From contig JBGQBN010000104.1 of NCBI GenBank assembly GCA_041494805.1, forward strand, positions 1 through 5,262: 5,262 nucleotides of DNA, read 5' to 3'. Position 1 is the first letter of the stretch; each line of letters begins with the position of its first letter. This DNA is from JBGQBN01 sp041494805 (lineage in GTDB: Bacteria; Acidobacteriota; Terriglobia; Terriglobales; Acidobacteriaceae). A model generated the notes under the pieces. That model was given only the letters and a program-made list of their open reading frames with translations. It was not told where the DNA came from and ran no database searches. Made by a program: the position numbers and the translations under genes. This document shows, piece after piece, positions 1-5,262 of this stretch.

Positions 1-498
1 TCTTCTGACGGCCGCTACAACTCTCCGCTGTCAGAGAACCGTGGCATGAAGAAGTCCCAGCCGGAGTTGTGCTTGCAGTGCCACCAGATGCGGCGCGCAC
101 AATTGCAGCGCTCTTCGCACATGCCCTACCGCGAAGGCAAGGTCACCTGCACCAGTTGCCATAATCCGCACGGCTCGCCCAATCCCAAGCAGCTGATCCA
201 GAGCACCACGAACGAAAACTGTCTGAGCTGCCACACGGAACGGCGTGGTCCCTTCGTGTGGGAGCACCCTCCGGTGATGGAGAACTGCGCGAACTGCCAT
301 GAAGCGCACGGCACCAGCAACCCGCAGTTGCTGAAGACGCGCATGCCGCGAGTCTGCGATTCTTGTCACGTCGCCTCACGTCACCCAACACAAGCGCAAC
401 CTCTCGGTTCTATCAAGAATTTCAACCGCGGCTGCACCAATTGCCATTCCACCATTCACGGGTCTAATCACCCGTCGGGCGACAAGTTCTTACGCTAG
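1..498 (+). CDS. DmsE/MtrA-family multiheme (probably decaheme) c-type cytochrome, 3' part
   Basis: This frame is open from base 1 to the TAG at 496-498, so the gene starts upstream; the Met codon at 46 is internal. The visible 165 residues carry six CxxCH heme-binding motifs (CLQCH 70-84, CTSCH 148-162, CLSCH 220-234, CANCH 286-300, CDSCH 355-369, CTNCH 433-447), spaced 22-26 residues apart. Extra histidines suited to be distal heme ligands lie between them (for example in NPHGS, EAHGT and IHGSNHP). The EHPPV...CANCHEAHGT pattern and the IHGSNHPSG ending are typical of the DmsE/MtrA/PioA decaheme family, in which ten hemes form a wire inserted into an outer-membrane barrel. If that holds, four motifs and the signal peptide are missing upstream. 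The barrel gene follows after 19 nt, as in mtrAB, pioAB and mtoAB. I leave the symbol blank because dmsE, mtrA, pioA and mtoA cannot be separated here. The family is confident; the total heme count is inferred. Confidence 0.93.
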   Translation, partial: SSDGRYNSPLSENRGMKKSQPELCLQCHQMRRAQLQRSSHMPYREGKVTCTSCHNPHGSPNPKQLIQSTTNENCLSCHTERRGPFVWEHPPVMENCANCHEAHGTSNPQLLKTRMPRVCDSCHVASRHPTQAQPLGSIKNFNRGCTNCHSTIHGSNHPSGDKFLR

Positions 499-517
499 GA
501 AGGGAGAGCGCACGAAA

Positions 518-3121
518 ATGAGAAAACTCACTCCGTTTGCAGTCTTGGCAGTCTTAGCACTCCTGGTGCTCCCGACGGGCCTCTTTGCGCAGGATAAACA
601 GGACAAAGAGGACAAAACCGCCGATCATGGATTCATCGATTTCGGAGTCCGCTACGCTGGGGGCGACGTTTATGGCCGGCCGGATCTTCAATCCGGCCAA
701 TGCTTGGGCTGCGGAAGCCCGTTCGATCCTTCCTTGAAAACTTCAAAATTCAACGAGTATCGCGATTTGCGAAACGGTTTCTATGTCCGCCGTCTTGACG
801 TCAAGTTCGAAAACGTGCTCGACTCCAAAAACTACGTAACCCTGAAATCGCAGAAGACTCTTTATCGCGACCAGAGCTATCTGGCCACCTTCGGGCGTTA
901 CGGCAAGTACAAGCTCCAATTCCGTTACGATGAGATCCCGCACACCTACAGCAACACCACCCGGACGCTTTTCACACAAACCTCCCCGGGCGTTTGGAGC
1001 TTCCCAACGCTGATCCGGCAATCGTTGCAGGCCAGCACCGCCGCCAATCTTCCATCGCTCATCAACACGCAGCTGATCCAGCAGTTCAATTTCATCACGC
1101 CGTCCATCATCCGCAAGGCTGGAACCGCACTCGTTTCCTACAATGTGACGCCGGACTGGAACCTGGATTTTCTGTTCTGGCGTGAAAGCCAAAGAGGCAT
1201 GCGGCCTATCGGGCTGATCATGAACCCCAGCCCCAGCGCCAGTGCCAGCTCGGGTTATGGCGTTGAGCTTCCGGAACCGATCAACTACTTCAATAACACG
1301 GTGCGGTTCGGAACCGAATACGGCAGGCGAAGCTGGGCCCTCCAAGCCGCCTACATAGGATCATTCTTGCAGAACCACACCGGCGTGCTGGTGTGGGACA
1401 ATCCCTTTCGTCTCACCAACGAAACGGTAGGCAATCCTCTCACTGGGCGCATGGATTTGTACCCGGATAATCATGCACACTACCTGAGCTTTGCCGGCGC
1501 GACGGATCTCGGCAAGTACCTACGTTTTATGGGTAGTGTTAGCCCCGGCTGGCTGCGCCAGAACGATGCCTTCGTACCTTATACAACCAACACCGCCAAC
1601 GTCACTTGCGGTGACGGGACGCAGGTCTGCACCTCTCTTTCTGCACTGCCGGCTCCGAGTCTTTCCGGGAGCAAGCAGACCCTGGCCATGAATTTCACCC
1701 TGGTGACCACGGCCTGGAAAACCGTCGAGGCCAAGGCGACCTACCGCCACTACGACTACAATAACAACACCCCAGTGCTCACCTTTACGCCCGTCCAAGG
1801 CGACGCAGGAGCACCGCCGTTGACACCGACCGACAGCACTCCGTTTGGCTTCAACCGGAAAAACCTGGAGCTGACGGGCAACTGGTTCTTCAGCAAGCGC
1901 AGTTCCTTCAAGCTTGGTTACGAGTCCGAATGGATGGATCGCTCGCATCGCGATGCGGCACATTCACAGGAGAACTCCATCGTCACCGCCCTGGACTTGA
2001 GCCCAACCAAGGACCTGCTCTTCCGGCTGTCTTATCGGCATTCCGATCGCAAACCCGACGCCTACCTGGATGACGTTTCCGAGGAAATCTCCGGGGGCAT
2101 CCCGGTTGACAGTCCCTTCTCGCGGCGATTTGATGAGGCGGCCAGGTTACGGGACCGCGCCGACGGGTTGGTGCAATACAGCCCGCTGGAGAAGCTAACC
2201 TTGTCGGCCTTCGGCGGCACGCTGCAGGACAACTACAACCGGTCTGGCGGCTCCAACAGCTCCACGCCGCTGAATTTCCTTACGGGTGCGGCCGCTACCA
2301 CGAGCCCCTATTATCTCTATGGAGTGTTGAAGGATATTTCCTACAATTACGGCTTTGATGCGGACTACGCCATTTCCCAGCCGGTGACTCTATTTGTCGA
2401 GTACTCGCACGAGAAGTACGACAAGCGCATGGCTACGCGCTATCGCGCTCCGGAAAGCACATCGGGCGCAGGCGGCTGCGGTCCGAACAGCTTGCTGACG
2501 GCCAACCGCGGCGCGTGCGACTCCGCCAACAACGACTGGGGGAGCACTTCCCGTGAACACGTGGACATTTCATCCGCCGGCGCCGACTTCTACTTCGGCA
2601 AGAACAAGAAGGTGTATATCACCGCCTACTACTCATTGTCGGCAGTGAAAGGCAACGTCCTTTCTAATTTTCTGGGTGACCCCGTTAATCATCCTAACCT
2701 GCCTATCGCCAATGATCCGGACCGCTTCATGCTGGTCGGTACCAACGCTGCTGTGGACTACCCGGAGACGGTCAACCGCAGTCACGAACTGGCGGTCATC
2801 TTCAAGTTCAAGCTGACGAATAACCTTATGCCGAGACTCGAATACCGCTATCAGCAGTGGGATAACAAGGACTACCAGACTTCTCCCATGACGCCGTATA
2901 TGGGTTGCGTGAGCGCGGCGCCCCCAGCCGCTCCGATCGCCGGCTGCACCACTCCGATTCTCAACAGCGCCACTTCGCCAACCCCGGTCGGCGTCGCCAG
3001 CCCCTTCTACCCCTACTTCGTGGTGGGCGATCCGTCGGCCGCTCGGTACCTGTTTTTGGGTGTGGACCAACCGTCTTACCGGGCCCACACTGTCACGGCT
3101 ACACTGGAATACCGCTTTTAG
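518..3121 (+). CDS. MtrB/PioB-family decaheme-associated outer-membrane beta-barrel protein
   Basis: The predicted role is the outer-membrane sheath that holds the upstream multiheme cytochrome and lets electrons cross the membrane. The 867-residue product begins with a signal peptide (residues 1-24, likely cut in LFA|QD), then a short Lys/Asp-rich stretch. A CLGC motif sits at 62-65, in the region where MtrB proteins carry a conserved CxxC. The rest is a long series of alternating polar/aromatic strands ending in LEYRF, whose final Phe is the usual barrel-assembly signal. Family-like segments include YDEIPHTYSNT (137-147), a WDNPF motif (293-297) and NDAFVPYT (349-356). It is longer than Shewanella MtrB (about 700 residues) or PioB (about 800), with extra Ser/Pro/Ala-rich loops. 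All eight cysteines occur as close pairs: 62/65, 364/371, 654/667 and 797/810. The ATG at 518 is preceded by AAGGGAG (500-506), and the 19-nt gap after the cytochrome implies co-transcription. mtrB, pioB and mtoB are equally possible names. Confidence 0.93.
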   Translation: MRKLTPFAVLAVLALLVLPTGLFAQDKQDKEDKTADHGFIDFGVRYAGGDVYGRPDLQSGQCLGCGSPFDPSLKTSKFNEYRDLRNGFYVRRLDVKFENVLDSKNYVTLKSQKTLYRDQSYLATFGRYGKYKLQFRYDEIPHTYSNTTRTLFTQTSPGVWSFPTLIRQSLQASTAANLPSLINTQLIQQFNFITPSIIRKAGTALVSYNVTPDWNLDFLFWRESQRGMRPIGLIMNPSPSASASSGYGVELPEPINYFNNTVRFGTEYGRRSWALQAAYIGSFLQNHTGVLVWDNPFRLTNETVGNPLTGRMDLYPDNHAHYLSFAGATDLGKYLRFMGSVSPGWLRQNDAFVPYTTNTANVTCGDGTQVCTSLSALPAPSLSGSKQTLAMNFTLVTTAWKTVEAKATYRHYDYNNNTPVLTFTPVQGDAGAPPLTPTDSTPFGFNRKNLELTGNWFFSKRSSFKLGYESEWMDRSHRDAAHSQENSIVTALDLSPTKDLLFRLSYRHSDRKPDAYLDDVSEEISGGIPVDSPFSRRFDEAARLRDRADGLVQYSPLEKLTLSAFGGTLQDNYNRSGGSNSSTPLNFLTGAAATTSPYYLYGVLKDISYNYGFDADYAISQPVTLFVEYSHEKYDKRMATRYRAPESTSGAGGCGPNSLLTANRGACDSANNDWGSTSREHVDISSAGADFYFGKNKKVYITAYYSLSAVKGNVLSNFLGDPVNHPNLPIANDPDRFMLVGTNAAVDYPETVNRSHELAVIFKFKLTNNLMPRLEYRYQQWDNKDYQTSPMTPYMGCVSAAPPAAPIAGCTTPILNSATSPTPVGVASPFYPYFVVGDPSAARYLFLGVDQPSYRAHTVTATLEYRF

Positions 3122-3137
3122 AAGTCTTGCAATGCCT

Positions 3138-3161
3138 GGGACAGGTACAATAACCTGTCTC
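3138..3161 (+). other. Inverted repeat (possible RNA hairpin) after the barrel gene
   Basis: GACAGGT (3140-3146) and ACCTGTC (3153-3159) are perfect reverse complements around a 6-nt loop. A G-U pair (3139/3160) and a G-C pair (3138/3161) extend the stem to nine pairs. It starts 17 nt after the barrel stop codon. No run of T follows, so it is a poor intrinsic terminator. It could be an mRNA stability or processing element that sets different levels for the barrel and the downstream cytochrome/bc genes, or a protein-binding palindrome. The pairing is seen; the function is guessed. Confidence 0.4.
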
Positions 3162-3169
3162 GATTCTTC

Positions 3170-3185
3170 GTTCCTCAGGAGGAAC
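3170..3185 (+). promoter_or_regulatory. Palindrome enclosing the ribosome binding site of the monoheme cytochrome gene
   Basis: GTTCCTC (3170-3176) and GAGGAAC (3179-3185) form a perfect 7-nt inverted repeat with a 2-nt centre. It contains a consensus Shine-Dalgarno AGGAGG (3177-3182), 8 nt before the ATG at 3191. In RNA, six pairs closing a CAGG tetraloop would hide most of the ribosome binding site. This strong site also supports the ATG at 3191 as the start. Whether the fold regulates translation is unknown. Confidence 0.45.
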
Positions 3186-3190
3186 AGGCT

Positions 3191-3529
3191 ATGGAGTTAG
3201 CTCTTCGTAAAAAACTGACGGCCCTGACCATGGCTCTGGCCATGCTTGCGTTGCCGCTCCCTTCCCTCGCCGCCGACGGGGGTGCCGATCTGTTCAAATC
3301 CAAATGCGCGATGTGTCACGGTCCCGACGGCGCTGGCAAAACACTGATGGGAGAAAAGCTGAAGATCCCGGACCTTCATTCCACTGATGTTCAGAAAAAG
3401 ACCGACGCCGACTTGAAAACCATCGTCGCCAAGGGCAAGGACAAGATGCCGGGGTACGAAACTAAGCTAAGCAAAGAACAGATTGACAAGCTGGTGCAGT
3501 ATATCCGGGATTTGGCGAAGAAGCCTTGA
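3191..3529 (+). CDS. Small periplasmic monoheme class I cytochrome c
   Basis: The 112-residue precursor has a Sec signal peptide (RKK at 6-8, a hydrophobic core to about residue 24, likely cut in SLA|AD after residue 27), leaving a soluble domain of about 85 residues. One heme site, CAMCH (39-43), is followed by GPDGAGK. Met86 in KMPGY is the likely second axial ligand, giving His/Met coordination. The C-terminal helix (SKEQIDKLVQYIRDL) is typical of cytochrome c6/c551/CBB3-type domains. The mature protein is Lys-rich with a modest net positive charge. Its likely role is to shuttle electrons in the periplasm. It lies between the outer-membrane conduit genes and the Rieske/cytochrome b genes, so it may join them, much as the monoheme MtoD accompanies MtoAB in iron oxidisers; that comparison rests on context, not demonstrated orthology. 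It could instead be the direct acceptor or a subunit of the bc complex. It starts 69 nt after the barrel gene. Confidence 0.92.
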   Translation: MELALRKKLTALTMALAMLALPLPSLAADGGADLFKSKCAMCHGPDGAGKTLMGEKLKIPDLHSTDVQKKTDADLKTIVAKGKDKMPGYETKLSKEQIDKLVQYIRDLAKKP

Positions 3530-3562
3530 TTTCCTTCTGAGCCGGCCGACATCCCAAGGAAA
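3530..3562 (+). other. Weak inverted repeat overlapping the Rieske gene ribosome binding site
   Basis: TTTCCTT (3530-3536) is the reverse complement of AAGGAAA (3556-3562), with a 19-nt loop that contains the self-complementary GCCGGC. The right arm includes AAGGA (3556-3560), the only plausible Shine-Dalgarno for the ATG at 3574, at a longish 13-nt spacing. The stem is A/T-rich and the loop long, so stable folding is doubtful. It is recorded mainly because the preceding gene shows the same arrangement. Confidence 0.2.
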
Positions 3563-3573
3563 ACAACGACTTT

Positions 3574-4035
3574 ATGGGACCTTCAGAACCCGCAAGGATC
3601 CAGCCCGCGCGGCGGCGCCTCGTCGAACTTCTTCTCGGCGGCGGCGTCCTAGGTTCGATCGTGGCCTTCGTCTACCCTGCCCTGCGCTACCTGATTCCGC
3701 CGCCTGTGGCGGATCTTGGCGGCGATGAAGTGGTTGCCTCCAAGGTCGGAGATATAAAGCCCAACGGCTCCAAAATCTTTAGATTTGGAACCCGTCCCGC
3801 GCTCTTGCTGATGACCGCCGAAGGTGAGTATCGCGCCTTGTCGGCTGTCTGCACGCATTTAAGCTGCACCGTGCAATATCGAAACGATCTTCACCAGATC
3901 TGGTGTGCGTGCCACAACGGTCTTTACGATCTTGGTGGACGCACTGTCTCTGGCCCTCCTCCGCGTCCGCTGGAAGTTTTCCAGGTCCACGTGCGCGGGG
4001 ACGAAATCGTGGTCAGCCGCAAGCGGGAGGCTTGA
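3574..4035 (+). CDS. qcrA: Rieske 2Fe-2S protein of a bc1/b6f-type complex
   Basis: This is the iron-sulfur subunit that takes the first electron from quinol at the Qo site and passes it to a c-type heme. The 153-residue protein has an N-terminal RRR (13-15) before a hydrophobic segment (about 17-41), consistent with an uncleaved, possibly Tat-dependent membrane anchor, then a periplasmic Rieske fold. Box 1 is CTHLSC (93-98) and box 2 is CACH (111-114). Cys93, His95, Cys111 and His114 should bind the cluster, and Cys98/Cys113 the stabilising disulfide. The GPPPRPL segment (127-133) matches the family Pro loop. In the usual CPCHGSxY pattern the Ser raises the redox potential; here it is Gly116, while the Tyr is kept (Tyr118), which points to a lower-potential cluster. 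The start has only a weak AAGGA site 13 nt upstream, but the anchor fits it well. The stop lies one base before the cytochrome b start, so the two are probably translationally coupled. Confidence 0.95.
   Translation: MGPSEPARIQPARRRLVELLLGGGVLGSIVAFVYPALRYLIPPPVADLGGDEVVASKVGDIKPNGSKIFRFGTRPALLLMTAEGEYRALSAVCTHLSCTVQYRNDLHQIWCACHNGLYDLGGRTVSGPPPRPLEVFQVHVRGDEIVVSRKREA
4025..4030 (+). promoter_or_regulatory. Ribosome binding site that sets the GTG start of cytochrome b
   Basis: GGGAGG lies inside the last codons of the Rieske gene, 6 nt before GTG at 4037-4039. This spacing favours the GTG over the upstream in-frame ATG at 3905, which would overlap the Rieske gene by 131 nt, and over the downstream ATG at 4067, which has no comparable site. 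Confidence 0.75.
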
Positions 4036-4036
4036 G

Positions 4037-5122
4037 GTGAGTTTATTTACCCGCGTCCAGAATTGGATGGGCGAGCGCTTTCACTGGGCCGAGATCATCG
4101 GGCCACTGGAGAAAAAGACCGTCCCGATCCACAAACTCTCCTATTGGTATTTCCTCGGCGGAATCACTCTTTTTCTCTTCATGATCCAGGTCGGCACCGG
4201 AATCCTGCTGCTGCTCTATTACCGGTCGGGAGCCAATGAGGCTTTCGAAAGCGTGCAGTACATTATGACCCGGGTGCCATTCGGCTGGCTGATTCGATCG
4301 ATTCACTCCTGGGCCGCCAACCTGATGATCTTCACCGCGTTTGCCCACATGTTCAGCGTGATCTTCCTGCGGTCCTACCGCAAACCTCGCGAGCTGACCT
4401 GGGTCAGCGGCATGCTTCTGCTTTTCCTCGCGATGGGTTTCGGTTTCAGCGGCTATCTTCTCCCGTGGAACACGCTGGCATTTTTCGCCACTAAGGTAGG
4501 GACGGAGATCACCGGCCAAGTGCCGGTCATCGGCCACAGCTTGATGGTTTTCCTGCGCGGTGGCGAAGAGGTGACCGGGGCGACCCTGACCCGCTTCTTT
4601 GGATTTCACGTCGCCGTTCTCCCCGGTCTGACTACGTTGATGGTGCTCATTCACCTCGCGCTCGTCCAGTATTTCGGCATGAGCGTCCCGCCAGGCGTGG
4701 AAGCCCGTTGGAATGCCTCTCCCGGCGAAGCCCGCCAGATGAAGTTTTTCCCCAATTTTCTTCTGCGCGAGCTCATGGCCTGGTACATCGCTCTCGGAGT
4801 TCTCGGAGCACTGGCGGCGATCTTGCCGTGGGAGCTGGGCACCAAGGCGGACCCGTTTGCCCCTGCGCCAGCGGGGATTCGCCCGGAGTGGTATTTCATG
4901 TTTATGTTCCAGACGCTCAAGGAAATTCCCGCGAAATTATGGTTCCTGGACGGCGAAGTCGTGGGCATCCTCGTATTTGGTTTTGCCGGATTTTTATGGT
5001 TGCTGCTCCCGTTCTTCGATCACCTGGGCCGTGGTCGCGGCCGGAGACTCATCATGGGAGCAGGGATATTCGCGCTCAGCTACATCATTGCGCTGTCGAT
5101 CTATGGATACATGGCGAAATAA
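4037..5122 (+). CDS. qcrB: Cytochrome b (b6 plus subunit IV-like fusion) of a quinol:cytochrome c oxidoreductase
   Basis: This is the membrane core that oxidises quinol and carries two b hemes. From the GTG the protein has 361 residues. The N-terminal half resembles cytochrome b6 closely (for example ITL at 43-45, EAF.SVQYIMT at 68-78, GWLIRSIH at 83-90, KPRELTWV at 116-123). Heme ligands are His90/His104 in helix B and His191/His206 in helix D. The 14- and 15-residue separations are the b6 pattern; mitochondrial-type cytochrome b has 14 and 14. The C-terminal half resembles b6f subunit IV, with the Qo motif PEWY at 283-286 and about three more helices, giving roughly seven in all. A constant offset of 4 from b6 numbering places Phe39 where b6f has Cys35, so the covalent heme c-i attachment is absent. 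An in-frame ATG at 3905 is rejected because its first 44 residues are a shadow of the Rieske gene. Symbol qcrB is used generically; petB/petD-like would also be fair. Confidence 0.94.
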   Translation: MSLFTRVQNWMGERFHWAEIIGPLEKKTVPIHKLSYWYFLGGITLFLFMIQVGTGILLLLYYRSGANEAFESVQYIMTRVPFGWLIRSIHSWAANLMIFTAFAHMFSVIFLRSYRKPRELTWVSGMLLLFLAMGFGFSGYLLPWNTLAFFATKVGTEITGQVPVIGHSLMVFLRGGEEVTGATLTRFFGFHVAVLPGLTTLMVLIHLALVQYFGMSVPPGVEARWNASPGEARQMKFFPNFLLRELMAWYIALGVLGALAAILPWELGTKADPFAPAPAGIRPEWYFMFMFQTLKEIPAKLWFLDGEVVGILVFGFAGFLWLLLPFFDHLGRGRGRRLIMGAGIFALSYIIALSIYGYMAK

Positions 5123-5262
5123 CGGGCTTCCGCGAGCGTTGTTCCTTGTGCTTGTGGTGTCTGCATTTGCAGGCACGGTTTCCGCCCAAGTGCAGAACAC
5201 TTGCCTCGATTGCCACGGCGCGCTCGATCCCCCGCTCAAAGTCACCGAACAACAATTCTCCA
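5103..5262 (+). CDS. Secreted c-type cytochrome, probably multiheme, 5' part
   Basis: An open frame from ATG 5103 runs off the window end (53 codons visible) and overlaps the cytochrome b gene by 20 nt. The product starts with a signal peptide: charged residues to Arg11, a hydrophobic stretch ALFLVLVVSAFAG, and a likely cut in VSA|QV after residue 28. The mature N-terminus has a heme motif CLDCH (34-38) within the first ten residues, followed by GALDPPLKV. A heme motif so close to the mature N-terminus is common in small multiheme cytochromes; only one motif is visible, so multiheme is an inference. Its position directly after cytochrome b is where a c1- or f-type subunit could be encoded, suggesting it is the c-type subunit or acceptor of this bc complex. 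No clear Shine-Dalgarno precedes the ATG, so it probably relies on translational coupling. TTG 5139 or GTG 5148 are in frame but would remove part of the signal peptide. Confidence 0.8.
   Translation, partial: MDTWRNNGLPRALFLVLVVSAFAGTVSAQVQNTCLDCHGALDPPLKVTEQQFS

Noticed and set aside
46..498. Multiheme cytochrome as a complete gene starting at ATG 46
   Set aside because: The frame stays open to base 1 and continues the same protein. ATG 46 gives no signal peptide, which a c-type cytochrome needs, so the gene is a 5'-truncated fragment of a larger one.
190..1082. Repeated 12-mer CAGCTGATCCAG at 190-201 and 1074-1085 region
   Set aside because: Both copies encode ordinary Gln-Leu-Ile-Gln codons within genes. 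A single short match over about 900 bases is not evidence of a repeat element.
743..1345. Long minus-strand frame (200 residues) opposite the barrel gene
   Set aside because: It lies wholly antisense to a well-supported coding region, has no recognisable domain, and its length is expected in GC-rich coding DNA.
3123..3151. Possible promoter with TACAAT (3146-3151) as a -10 box before the monoheme cytochrome gene
   Set aside because: The best -35 match (TTGCAA, 3127-3132) is only 13 nt away and nothing fits at 16-18 nt. The hexamer also overlaps the stem-loop, so a promoter is not supported.
3138..3170. Intrinsic terminator after the barrel gene
   Set aside because: The stem is followed by a mixed TCGATTCTTCG stretch with no T run, and the downstream genes are tightly packed in the same direction.
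4043..4654. Minus-strand frame (203 residues) opposite cytochrome b
   Set aside because: It mirrors a confident membrane-protein gene, has a low-complexity polar composition and no recognisable motif, so it is treated as a shadow.

Overview
The window holds a run of six genes, all on the + strand, for electron-transfer proteins. It looks like a chromosomal operon from a Gram-negative bacterium (outer-membrane beta-barrel, signal peptides, periplasmic c-type cytochromes) with moderately high GC. The combination of a DmsE/MtrA-type cytochrome, a very long MtrB/PioB-type barrel and a b6-like cytochrome b fused to its C-terminal domain suggests Acidobacteriota. That assignment is inference from protein style only; no marker gene is present.

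Layout: (1) 1-498, the 3' part of a multiheme cytochrome c of the DmsE/MtrA decaheme family, with six CxxCH motifs visible and the 5' end outside the window. (2) 518-3121, an 867-residue MtrB/PioB-family outer-membrane barrel with an N-terminal CLGC motif and a C-terminal Phe. (3) 3122-3190, a 69-nt gap with two inverted repeats, the second covering the ribosome binding site of the next gene. (4) 3191-3529, a small monoheme class I cytochrome c. (5) 3574-4035, a Rieske 2Fe-2S protein. (6) 4037-5122, a cytochrome b of the bc1/b6f family, starting at a GTG one base after the Rieske stop. (7) 5103 to the window end, the start of a further secreted CxxCH protein that overlaps the cytochrome b gene by 20 nt. 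No gene-free stretch exceeds 70 bases.

Working model: genes 1 and 2 form a porin-cytochrome conduit that carries electrons across the outer membrane. The Rieske protein and cytochrome b form the core of a quinol:cytochrome c oxidoreductase in the inner membrane. The small cytochrome c, and perhaps the final CxxCH protein, would link the two across the periplasm. The module could run outward (respiration to an external acceptor such as metal oxides or humics) or inward (oxidation of an external donor such as Fe(II)); the sequence does not settle the direction. The most notable point is the linkage of an outer-membrane conduit to a dedicated bc-type complex that shows no cytochrome c1 or f in the window, has b6-type heme spacing without the heme c-i cysteine, and has a Rieske protein lacking a potential-raising serine.
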